A DNA stretch of 64,000 bases, from positions 112,262-176,261 of the forward strand of contig JAJPHR010000031.1 of NCBI GenBank assembly GCA_021325145.1, written 5' to 3'. Source of the DNA: Verrucomicrobiota bacterium (lineage in GTDB: Bacteria; Verrucomicrobiota; Verrucomicrobiia; Limisphaerales; Pedosphaeraceae). The notes under the pieces were generated by a model. It was not told where the DNA came from, made no database searches, and was given only the letters and a program-made list of their open reading frames with translations. Position 1 is the first letter of the stretch. Each line of letters opens with the position of its first letter. Both the position numbers and the translations under genes were made by a program. This document shows, piece by piece, positions 15,632-22,631 of this stretch.

Positions 15632-16261
15632 ATGGTTAAGCACAATTGTACGATTTACGTAGCCCTGGTTTTGTTCCTGGCGCGAAATGTCTGGGGCCAG
15701 GAGCCGACAACTAAAGTTCCAGTCCGGGTGGACGCATCCGCCACGGCGGCCGCCAAATCGCCGGGCATCACCACGAATGATTATGCGCTGCCCGAGGTCG
15801 GCACGCTGCACCTGGCGGTCCCCCAGGCATGGCAGGCATCCTTCAAAAAGACGATTGTGATGGGCACACGGGCCGATGAGGTGCATTTTCAACCACGGGA
15901 GGGAAACGACTACGCCGCCATGGTCGTGGCGGTTCATATGACGCCAGCCAGCGCACGAGATTTCAATACCAGGGAAGTCCTGATGGAAGCAGCCAAGAGC
16001 GAGTTGCCCGGGGCGGTTGAGAAGACAGCGGACATTCACGACCTGACCGGTCCCGAGGTCAGCGGCAACTACTTCAGCCTGACCGACGGCAAAATCTCCG
16101 CGGACAAACCCAAGCCAGGTGAATATAAATACTTGACCGTGGGTTACGCAAAGCTGGGCGATCTCGTGCTTATCTTGCGGGTGGTTTCGAACCGCAATGG
16201 TGAAGAGAAGGCTCAGGCCCTGGAGATGATCAGGACGGCGCGCTTAACTCCGGCGCCGTGA
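15632..16261 (+). CDS. secreted protein of unknown function
   Basis: 209 residues with a signal peptide (KHNCTIYVALVLFLARNVWG, cleaved near GQE). The mature part has LPEVGTLHLAVPQAWQASFK and YLTVGYAKLGDLVLILRVVS, then an EEKAQALEMIRTARL helix. This pattern is reminiscent of small periplasmic proteins with a 'VP.gW......' domain that track outer-surface stress, but I do not recognise a named family. The ATG at 15632 fits the signal. It stands between the DUF2147 gene (divergent) and the DUF151 gene (100 bp downstream). Confidence 0.65.
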   Translation: MVKHNCTIYVALVLFLARNVWGQEPTTKVPVRVDASATAAAKSPGITTNDYALPEVGTLHLAVPQAWQASFKKTIVMGTRADEVHFQPREGNDYAAMVVAVHMTPASARDFNTREVLMEAAKSELPGAVEKTADIHDLTGPEVSGNYFSLTDGKISADKPKPGEYKYLTVGYAKLGDLVLILRVVSNRNGEEKAQALEMIRTARLTPAP

Positions 16262-16372
16262 CCAACCGCGGGCCTGATAGCCTGATTCGTCGCGCCAGCC
16301 CGTCCCGCGTTCACCCGGCAACGGATTATCCAAGAGACTTGTTTTTTCAAATTTAGGCCATACACTGTGGGT

Positions 16373-16825
16373 ATGAAGAATGATGTCGTGCCGGTGCAGA
16401 TTCGAGGAATACTGCCCGCCAACAGCGGTTGCGCGCTCTTCGTCGGGAACGACGACAAAGTTTTTGTCATCAACGTTGAACCCGCCATGGGGCAAGTCAT
16501 TCACATGTTCCTCAAGGAAATGCCCAAGGAACGGCCGCTCACTCATGACTTGATCGCCAACATTCTCAAGGGCTTCAGCATCTCCGTCGAGCGCGTGATC
16601 ATCACGGAATTGAAGAATTCGACTTATTACGCCCGCCTTATCCTGCATCAGCAGAATGAACTCGCGCGGAAGATTGTCGAGATCGACGCGCGGCCGAGCG
16701 ATTGCCTGGCCATCGCCACCGCCCAGAAGCGTCCCATTTACGTCTCCGTCCCTCTTTTCGAGCAGGTCGAGGACATGACCGAAGTCCTGGATCGAATCAA
16801 TGAGAATGGTGGCGAATTGGAATAG
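16373..16825 (+). CDS. bifunctional nuclease family protein (DUF151)
   Basis: About 150 residues. Motifs: VPVQIRGILPANSGCALFVG, VFVINVEPAMGQVIHMFLKE, ERPLTHDLIANILKGFSISV, ERVIITELKNSTYYARLILH, and VEIDARPSDCLAIATAQKRP with IYV. This is the complete BFN/DUF151 signature (R.GR.LPI.IG......I, RP.THDL....L, D.R.SDAIA.A.....PI.V). Homologues have been reported to have DNase and RNase activity; the cellular role is unclear. A GTG at 16367 is two codons upstream of the preferred ATG. Its stop overlaps the holA GTG start by one base (TAGTG), so translation is probably coupled. Confidence 0.9.
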   Translation: MKNDVVPVQIRGILPANSGCALFVGNDDKVFVINVEPAMGQVIHMFLKEMPKERPLTHDLIANILKGFSISVERVIITELKNSTYYARLILHQQNELARKIVEIDARPSDCLAIATAQKRPIYVSVPLFEQVEDMTEVLDRINENGGELE

Positions 16826-17994
16826 TGTGGGCTCCCACCAACTCGGCTAACCAAATGCCGCCTGCCTCCAAGTCCGCAAAGTCACCCGTTCTGATCTGCG
16901 GCGATGATGATTTTGCCGTTCAGCAGCGTGCCCGGGAGATCCATCGGCAGTGGTGCGATGAACTCGGCGGCATGGACCACGAGATCCTTGACGCGGGCGT
17001 GGCAAACAGTGGTGAAGCGTTGAAAGTTCTCGCCCGATTGCGCGAGGCCCTGCAGACCCTTCCCTTTTTTGGCAGCGGCAAAGCCGTCTGGCTCAAGAAC
17101 TGCAATTTTCTCGGTGACGAACGCACGGCTTCGACGCAAGCCGTGACGGAGACGCTCGCCGAGCTGGCGCAGGAGTTCAAGGATTTCCCCTGGGGCAGCG
17201 TCCGGCTTTTGATCAGCGCGGGCAAGGTGGACAAGCGCAAAGTTTTCTACAAAGCCATCGACAAACTCGGCGCCGTCGAATCCTTTGCCGGCCTGTCGGT
17301 GGATGACCGGGATTGGATGGCCCGCGCCGAAACCATCGCCCTCGAAGCCTTGCGTGAACGCGGCAAGAAAATCTCGGACGAGGCGCTGGCGGAGTTGATC
17401 AGCAACGTCGGCCCGCACACGCGGCAACTCAACAGCGAGATTGAGAAACTCACGCTCTTTGTGGGCACCCGGCCCGAAATCGAAGTCGGCGATGTGGCCG
17501 CCATTTGCACGCGGAACAAATCAGCGCGCGCCTTCTCGCTTGGCGATGCCCTGGGCGACCGCGATCTGCCCCGGCTCCTGCGCACCTTGGATGAGGAATT
17601 GTGGGAGATGAAATTTGACAATCAGAAGTCCGAAATCGGCCTGCTCTACGGGCTTATCGGCAAGGTCCGGGCAATGATTCTGCTGAAGGAGATGCTCCGC
17701 GAAGGATGGATCAAACCCGACTCGGACTACAACCGTTTCAAAGCGCAACTGGAGCGGGTGCCGGCGGCCCAACTGCCCGAAGACAAACGTTTCAATCCGC
17801 TTTCCATAAACCCGTATGTGCTGTTCAAGGCGCTGCCGCAGGCCCGGCGTTACAGCCAGCAGGAGTTGATCCGGGCCATGGATTTGCTGCTGCAGTGTAA
17901 TCGACGCCTCATCTCGAGCGGTTTGGATGGGGCATTGATTCTGCAACAAACACTCGTGCAAATTGCGGGGACAAAAACGTCCGTTGCCCAATGA
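16825..17994 (+). CDS. holA: DNA polymerase III delta subunit (clamp-loader)
   Basis: 389 residues if it starts at the GTG overlapping the previous stop; ATG 16855 is an alternative. Motifs: SPVLICGDDDFAVQQRAREI (family opening L..G.d.fl...), LREALQTLPFFGSGKAVWLK (the .l.t.slFg..rlv.l segment), SVRLLISAGKVDKRKVFYKA, LISNVGPHTRQLNSEIEKLT and FSLGDALGDRDLPRLLRTLD. The region ending LLQCNRRLISSGLDGALILQ is the C-terminal helical collar domain. Delta opens the beta sliding clamp during replication. The pairing with a DUF151 gene may be only positional. Confidence 0.88.
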   Translation: MWAPTNSANQMPPASKSAKSPVLICGDDDFAVQQRAREIHRQWCDELGGMDHEILDAGVANSGEALKVLARLREALQTLPFFGSGKAVWLKNCNFLGDERTASTQAVTETLAELAQEFKDFPWGSVRLLISAGKVDKRKVFYKAIDKLGAVESFAGLSVDDRDWMARAETIALEALRERGKKISDEALAELISNVGPHTRQLNSEIEKLTLFVGTRPEIEVGDVAAICTRNKSARAFSLGDALGDRDLPRLLRTLDEELWEMKFDNQKSEIGLLYGLIGKVRAMILLKEMLREGWIKPDSDYNRFKAQLERVPAAQLPEDKRFNPLSINPYVLFKALPQARRYSQQELIRAMDLLLQCNRRLISSGLDGALILQQTLVQIAGTKTSVAQ

Positions 17995-18110
17995 CCACCG
18001 CCCGAACAAGTTCCAAATTCCAAAGCCCAGTTGAGGCTTGGCCATTCGATCTTTACTGGCCATTTGACATCGGCCGTTGGCCATCAACTTTAAGCGCCTC
18101 CTCATGGCTG
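17995..18110. repeat. CCAATGACC/TTGGCCATT-rich dispersed repeat
   Basis: The gap after holA is rich in short inverted words (CCAATGACC, AAGTTCCAAATTCCAAAG, TTGGCCATTC, ACTGGCCATTTGACAT, GTTGGCCATC). The same vocabulary fills the gaps at 20566-20600, 53900-54015 and 55847-55978. It has no coding character. Confidence 0.5.
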
Positions 18111-18163
18111 CCCCTTGACTCCCACCAACATCAATCCCATATTCTCGACGAAGAAGCGTGTCT

Positions 18164-18691
18164 ATGAGCACACCATCCGCCAAATTGCTGGTGTTCGTTT
18201 CCGGTCAACTGGCCTGCGTGAAAATCGTGGGGCGCGCAAATTTCACTTCCAGCATCGATTTCAAGACCGTCTTAAATGAACTGCTCGACAAGGGATACAC
18301 CTGCTTCATCCTCGATTTGGCGGAATGCGTGCTGATGGACAGCACCTTCCTGGGCGTATTAGCCGGCTTTGGCCTGAAGCTGTCCACAGCGCGGAACGGA
18401 GACGGGCAAAACGAGCACGGAATCGAATTGTTGAATCCGAATGCCCGTATCGCCGAGTTGCTGGAGAATCTGGGCGTCATTCACCTGTTCAAGATAGTCA
18501 CCGGTCCGTTAGCGTTGCCCGCCGAAGTGCAGGCCCACACCCCCGTCGCGGTGAATGAGCCTACGCGTGAAGAAGTCAGCCGCAATTGTCTCGAGGCCCA
18601 CAAAATACTGATGGATATTTCGCCTTCCAACATACCCAAGTTCAAGGAAGTCGCCCAATTCCTGGCGGAGGATTTGAAGAAAAAAGCGTGA
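18164..18691 (+). CDS. STAS-domain protein (anti-sigma factor antagonist-like)
   Basis: About 175 residues from ATG 18164 (GTG at 18158 possible). The N-terminal 100 residues form a STAS domain: LACVKIVGRANFTSSIDFKT, LILDL-like FILDLAECVLMDSTFLGVLA with the DST phospho-site motif, then GIELLNPNARIAELLENLGV and IHLFKIV. SpoIIAA-type proteins switch anti-sigma kinases by Ser/Thr phosphorylation. After the STAS fold come about 60 residues (NEPTREEVSRNCLEAHKILM, then FKEVAQFLAEDLKKKA), a helical tail found in some verrucomicrobial STAS proteins. No kinase or phosphatase gene is adjacent. Confidence 0.85.
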   Translation: MSTPSAKLLVFVSGQLACVKIVGRANFTSSIDFKTVLNELLDKGYTCFILDLAECVLMDSTFLGVLAGFGLKLSTARNGDGQNEHGIELLNPNARIAELLENLGVIHLFKIVTGPLALPAEVQAHTPVAVNEPTREEVSRNCLEAHKILMDISPSNIPKFKEVAQFLAEDLKKKA

Positions 18692-18876
18692 CATCACTCA
18701 CCTGGCTTGCCCAGCCGGCGATGTCACACGGCACCCGCTTCCTGTTCCAAATCTTGTTGCGTAACCATTCCATCTTTGTATAAACGGCGGTGTCTATTCA
18801 GCAATCGGGATGGCTGTTGGAGCCGGGGGCGGATGAAACGTCGGACGCGCGGAAAGCTAATTGGCGGGCCGGAAAA

Positions 18877-19179
18877 ATGAAAACACGGATGATCACGCTC
18901 TATGTCGTCCTCCTGGTGGTTACCCTTTTGCTTCTCGCCATGGTTTGGCATTGGCAGATGGCGGGCGCTTATTTCGTCAGCCAGGATCGGGGTATCATTC
19001 TTGATTTCGTGCCCCCTTTCGCCCATTCGGGTGTCGCCGGCGATTTTTATCTCAAGCCGGAGCGCGTGGTTTACGCCATCTGGGGAGTTTACGTCGCCGC
19101 GGGCTTTATCCTGCCGGGAATCTGCGCGTGGCTCTCGATCCGGCTGTATCAAAAGGAATTGGAAATTTCCTGGAGATGA
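18877..19179 (+). CDS. small two-TM membrane protein of unknown function
   Basis: 100 residues from ATG 18877 (MKTRMITLYVVLLVVTLLLL). There are two transmembrane helices: residues about 5-28 and about 66-88 (VVYAIWGVYVAAGFILPGIC). Between them is an extracytoplasmic loop of about 37 residues (AGAYFVSQDRGIILDFVPPF). The tail SIRLYQKELEISWR is cytoplasmic. I recognise no family. A longer frame from 18790 would add a hydrophilic leader and is less likely. Confidence 0.6.
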   Translation: MKTRMITLYVVLLVVTLLLLAMVWHWQMAGAYFVSQDRGIILDFVPPFAHSGVAGDFYLKPERVVYAIWGVYVAAGFILPGICAWLSIRLYQKELEISWR

Positions 19180-19318
19180 GATGCTCCTTTGCCCGCACGG
19201 CAGTTAACCGCTGTCCCGTGCGTCGCGTGGCGGCCCGCAACTCACCGCAAAGGCACAGCCGCGGTTGGGTATAAATGGCAGGGTAGGAACTTCGGCGAGA
19301 TCACCGCCTGGCAGACGT

Positions 19319-20158
19319 TCATGGCCACGGCCACTGAACCACTCGAAAAAAGCCGCGTCCCGGACTCAGCGAGTTGGTAAAGGAAGCAGAAGGAGCCGCG
19401 GCTACATTGGTGCTTAGTGAAACCCAACTGGCTGGGGAGGACAGATTCGTGGTGGTCTGCAGAATGTTCGTCTTGCCGGCGATCAACCCGTTGACGTTGA
19501 ACATGAACATTCCAGCCGTGGCTTTCGCGGCTGACAGAGTCGGTGGTGGGTTTTCAACACTGATCGCAATCGAGTTCGTGGCAGTTGCGCCGACATTATC
19601 GCGTGCGATTGCCGTCAACGTATAGCTCCCGAGTGGCAGGTTGGTCACTGAAGCCGTGAAGGGCGCGCCAAGGACGGTGCCCACCAAATTTGTGCCGACA
19701 TAGAACTCCACGTCTTCCAGCCCGTCAGCATCCGTATCGGAAGCCGTCACCGCGAAGTTGAAGGATGCCGGAGCGTAGAACACGGCATTGTTCACCGGAT
19801 TTGTGATTACGACGGTAGGCGGGGCATTCGTGGTCACGATGATCGTGCCGGAATCGCCCACATCGTCATGATAGTGAAATGTTCCAGCCTGGTTGAACTG
19901 AGTTCCTGCGTCGGTTTCAAAAGGCGTCCAGAAGTTACTGTCGCTGATGATGGCATACGGTCCATAGCCATCATTCGCGAACCAATACACAGTTTCCCCC
20001 GCCACGATGTTTACGGGATCCAACGAGAAGCCAGTGAAGAATGAAACCCCGACCTGGACGCCAGCCCCGACGCGAAATGTGAATAGCGCCGCCGCCAATC
20101 CGAGCCACCAGCACAACCTTCCCCTACCGGTCTCCTGATTCACGCCGCCATTGTGCAC
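19319..20158 (-). CDS. secreted cupredoxin-like plus Ig-like domain protein
   Basis: About 279 residues from GTG 20158; the longer frame to 20302 adds an acidic, non-signal-like leader. The signal peptide is LCWWLGLAAALFTFRVGAG. The first domain (VGVSFFTGFSLDPVNIVAGE, TVYWFANDGYGPYAI, FNQAGTFHYHDDVGDSGTII) has a plastocyanin-like fold pattern but lacks the copper-ligand Cys: HYHDDVGDSG stands where YxC..H would be. The next domain is Ig-like/Big (PTVVITNPVNNAVFYAPASF, DGLEDVEFYVGTNLVGTVLG, SYTLTAIARDNVGATATNSI). The last 70 residues (NILQTTTNLSSPASWVSLST, then GRGFFRVVQ) match the tail seen on many secreted verrucomicrobial proteins. It is probably a surface or extracellular protein. Confidence 0.72.
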   Translation of the reverse strand: MHNGGVNQETGRGRLCWWLGLAAALFTFRVGAGVQVGVSFFTGFSLDPVNIVAGETVYWFANDGYGPYAIISDSNFWTPFETDAGTQFNQAGTFHYHDDVGDSGTIIVTTNAPPTVVITNPVNNAVFYAPASFNFAVTASDTDADGLEDVEFYVGTNLVGTVLGAPFTASVTNLPLGSYTLTAIARDNVGATATNSIAISVENPPPTLSAAKATAGMFMFNVNGLIAGKTNILQTTTNLSSPASWVSLSTNVAAAPSASFTNSLSPGRGFFRVVQWPWP

Positions 20159-20950
20159 GCCGGAGCCGGCCCTGTCAAAACGGATATAACAAACATGGCC
20201 ACCAGCCTTATCGTTCTCGTGCTCGTCCTCGTCGTCGTCCTCGATTCCCAAAACGACATTGCATCTCCCCCGCCCCGCCTCGGCAGCGGGCCAGAATGAC
20301 ACTCAAACGGCGAGAAATCGCTATTTCTACGCAACTCGCAATCTATCAGCAGCTTACGCATGTTTTCAGCTCTGACCCGGGGCTTCCGTCCGAAAAAAGG
20401 AGGTTTAATTTGGTTTAATTTGCTTTAATTCACCTTAATTTCCGCCCCTCGCTTTACCCCCCGAGATAGACTTTGGGCTTATTTGAATGTCAAAGAACGG
20501 CCCGCGCTCCCAACAGAGCACGGGCAAAAACGATCCCTATGCCAGGCTTCCAAGGCCGACTGGGCCTTGGCCACTTGTCATTGGACATTCCGGCGCTTTG
20601 CGCCGGCCCCTCCCATCCTGCACTGACGTCGCTAATAGAGCACAAGCCACCTTCTCCGGCAACTTAATTCTGAACCTTTCTGTGATTCTTCAGCGTAATT
20701 TGGAACGCAGAGCCCCTCCCCCGATGACCAAGGCGTCGCGGGGACGCAACTCATCATTGTCACTGTGTTGGTAGGGACGGCGCGCTGGCGCCGTCCCCGT
20801 CGCCGAGCGCAGCGTCAGGCGACGGAACGAATGGTCCGGATCGCACGACTCCGGCAGCGCCCTCCGTCCGCATTGCGCTGATTCCCACAATCTGCTTTGC
20901 ATGAGACGCGGTTTTGGCGTAAGTATTTCCTTCCCCGATGTCGGGGAATT
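20159..20950. other. intergenic region rich in repeats
   Basis: No gene is convincing in these 790 bases. Contents: an AT-rich decamer array at 20393-20442; a GCCAATGT-type piece near 20566-20600 (TTGGCCACTTGTCATTGGAC); a small GCGCCGG hairpin about 20601-20615 (CCGGCGCTTTGCGCCGG); and a GC-rich hairpin block 20773-20825 (GGGACGGCGCGCTGGCGCCG then GCGACGG). The cimA promoter should be near its right end; a GGGG just before the ATG may be the ribosome site. Confidence 0.6.
20393..20442 (+). repeat. four-unit AT-rich decamer array (GGTTTAATTT)
   Basis: After CGAAAAAAGGA, four decamers follow in exact 10-bp register: GGTTTAATTT, GGTTTAATTT, GCTTTAATTC, ACCTTAATTT. The same array in opposite orientation lies at 59865-59904 with the matching flank. 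The 10-bp period equals one helical turn, as in protein-binding iteron arrays. Confidence 0.8.
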
Positions 20951-22510
20951 ATGAAACCGGAAGTCGAAATATACGATACGACCCTGCGGGACGGCAGCCA
21001 GGGCGAAGGCATCAATTTTTCGGTGATGGACAAGCTGCGAATTGCCGAAAGACTGGATGCGTTCGGGGTCCATTATATCGAGGGCGGCTGGCCCGGTTCC
21101 AATCCCAAGGACATCGAGTTCTTCGAACAAGCCAAGGGGAAGAAATTCAAGAACGCCCGGCTCGCGGCCTTTGGCGCGACCCGGCGCAAAGGTGTCCGCG
21201 TGGAGGACGACAGCCAGGTCCGTTTGCTGATCGAAGCGGAGACCCCGGTGGTGACCATCGTCGGGAAGACCTCGCTGCTTCACGTGAAGAAAGTCCTCCA
21301 AACGACGCCAGACGAGAACCTCGCCATGATCGGCGATACGATCCGTTATTTGAAGGATAACGGGAAGTTTGTCATTTACGACGCCGAGCACAGTTTCGAC
21401 GGCCATGCGGACGCGCCGGAGTACGCCTTGGCGACGTGGCAAGCGGCGGAAAAGGCCGGGGCGGATTTCGTGGTGTTATGCGATACGAACGGCGGTCGGC
21501 TTCCGGCGGAGATCGCCCGGATTACGTCGCTAGCTCGCGGCAAGTTGAACGCGAAGATCGGGATTCACACACACGACGACATTGGTCTTGGCGTGGCGAA
21601 TGCCCTGGCCGCGCTCGAAGCCGGAGCGGTCCACGTCCAGGGAACCATCAACGGCTACGGCGAGCGGACGGGCAATTGCAATTTGACCAGTGTCATTCCT
21701 AATGTGGCCTTGAAACTGGGCAAGACGTGCGTGCCGCGTGCCTCCCTGGCCAAGCTGAAGGAGTTGTCGCAGTTCGTGGACGAGATCGCCAACTTCCGCC
21801 ACAACCCGCGCCTGCCCTGGGTCGGTTCCGCCGCCTTCTCGCACAAGGGCGGCCAGCACGTCAACGCCATCCAAAAGGTCGCGCGCAGTTATGAGCACAT
21901 CGACCCCGCGGTGGTGGGCAATCGGCGCACGGTCCTGATCAGCGATTTGGCGGGCCGCAGCAATATTGTGATGAAGGCCCAGGAGCTCGGCTTCAAGGTT
22001 GACAATGACACGCCGGAGTTGAAAACGATTCTGGGCAAAATCAAAGACCTTGAACACAAGGGTTTTGAATTCGAAGCCGCAGAGGGCTCGCTGGCCTTGC
22101 TCATTCGCAAGGCGCTGAAGCACGAAGATCCGCCCTTCAAGGTGGAAGGTTACGAGACCACGGTCCGCCGTGACCGCTCCATCTCGGTTTGTCAGGCGAC
22201 GATCAAGGTGCTCGTGAAGGGCGAGGCGGCGCACACTGTGGCCGAAGGCGACGGACCGGTGAACGCGCTTGACTCGGCGTTGCGCGCCGCGTTGATGCGC
22301 TTTTACCCCCAGGTCAAAAATATCCAATTGACCGATTACAAAGTCCGCATTCTGGATTCCGCCACCGGCACCCGCGCCCGCACGCGCGTCTTGATCGAGT
22401 CCAGCAACGGCCGCGAAGAATGGGGCACCGTCGGCGTGGACGACAACATCATCGAAGCCAGCCTCGGAGCCCTGACGGACAGCATGGAATACGGGCTGCT
22501 GAAGAAGTGA
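20951..22510 (+). CDS. cimA: citramalate synthase
   Basis: 519 residues from ATG 20951. It is a DRE-TIM metallolyase: EIYDTTLRDGSQGEGINFSV (catalytic D-R), IAERLDAFGVHYIEGGWPGS, NPKDIEFF, GADFVVLCDTNGGRLPAEIA, IHTHDDIGLGVANALAALEA (metal HxH/D) and QGTINGYGERTGNCNLTSVI. The EGGWPGSNPKD segment and the C-terminal LeuA-type regulatory domain (VEGYETTVRRDRSISVCQAT to TDYKVRILD) mark the CimA subtype. It condenses acetyl-CoA and pyruvate to (R)-citramalate for threonine-independent isoleucine synthesis. The C-terminal domain implies feedback control by isoleucine. It stands alone, followed by a repeat and valS. Confidence 0.92.
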   Translation: MKPEVEIYDTTLRDGSQGEGINFSVMDKLRIAERLDAFGVHYIEGGWPGSNPKDIEFFEQAKGKKFKNARLAAFGATRRKGVRVEDDSQVRLLIEAETPVVTIVGKTSLLHVKKVLQTTPDENLAMIGDTIRYLKDNGKFVIYDAEHSFDGHADAPEYALATWQAAEKAGADFVVLCDTNGGRLPAEIARITSLARGKLNAKIGIHTHDDIGLGVANALAALEAGAVHVQGTINGYGERTGNCNLTSVIPNVALKLGKTCVPRASLAKLKELSQFVDEIANFRHNPRLPWVGSAAFSHKGGQHVNAIQKVARSYEHIDPAVVGNRRTVLISDLAGRSNIVMKAQELGFKVDNDTPELKTILGKIKDLEHKGFEFEAAEGSLALLIRKALKHEDPPFKVEGYETTVRRDRSISVCQATIKVLVKGEAAHTVAEGDGPVNALDSALRAALMRFYPQVKNIQLTDYKVRILDSATGTRARTRVLIESSNGREEWGTVGVDDNIIEASLGALTDSMEYGLLKK

Positions 22511-22516
22511 TTCCAA

Positions 22517-22624
22517 CCATGAATGGACACGGATGAACACGGATTCCAAACCAGACTTGAGGGCCAGCCCAAGCTCAAAGCTCCTACTGAATTGTTTTAT
22601 CCGGGTTCATCCGTGGTTAAATTA
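22517..22624. repeat. ACACGGATGAACACGG inverted repeat
   Basis: GGACACGGATGAACACGGAT on the left and TATCCGGGTTCATCCGTGGT on the right are near-perfect reverse complements (16 of 17 over ATCCGTGTTCATCCGTG), about 60 bp apart. It lies between cimA and valS. This word is a common dispersed repeat in verrucomicrobial and planctomycete genomes, as far as I recall. Confidence 0.6.
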
Positions 22625-22631
22625 ATTTTGT

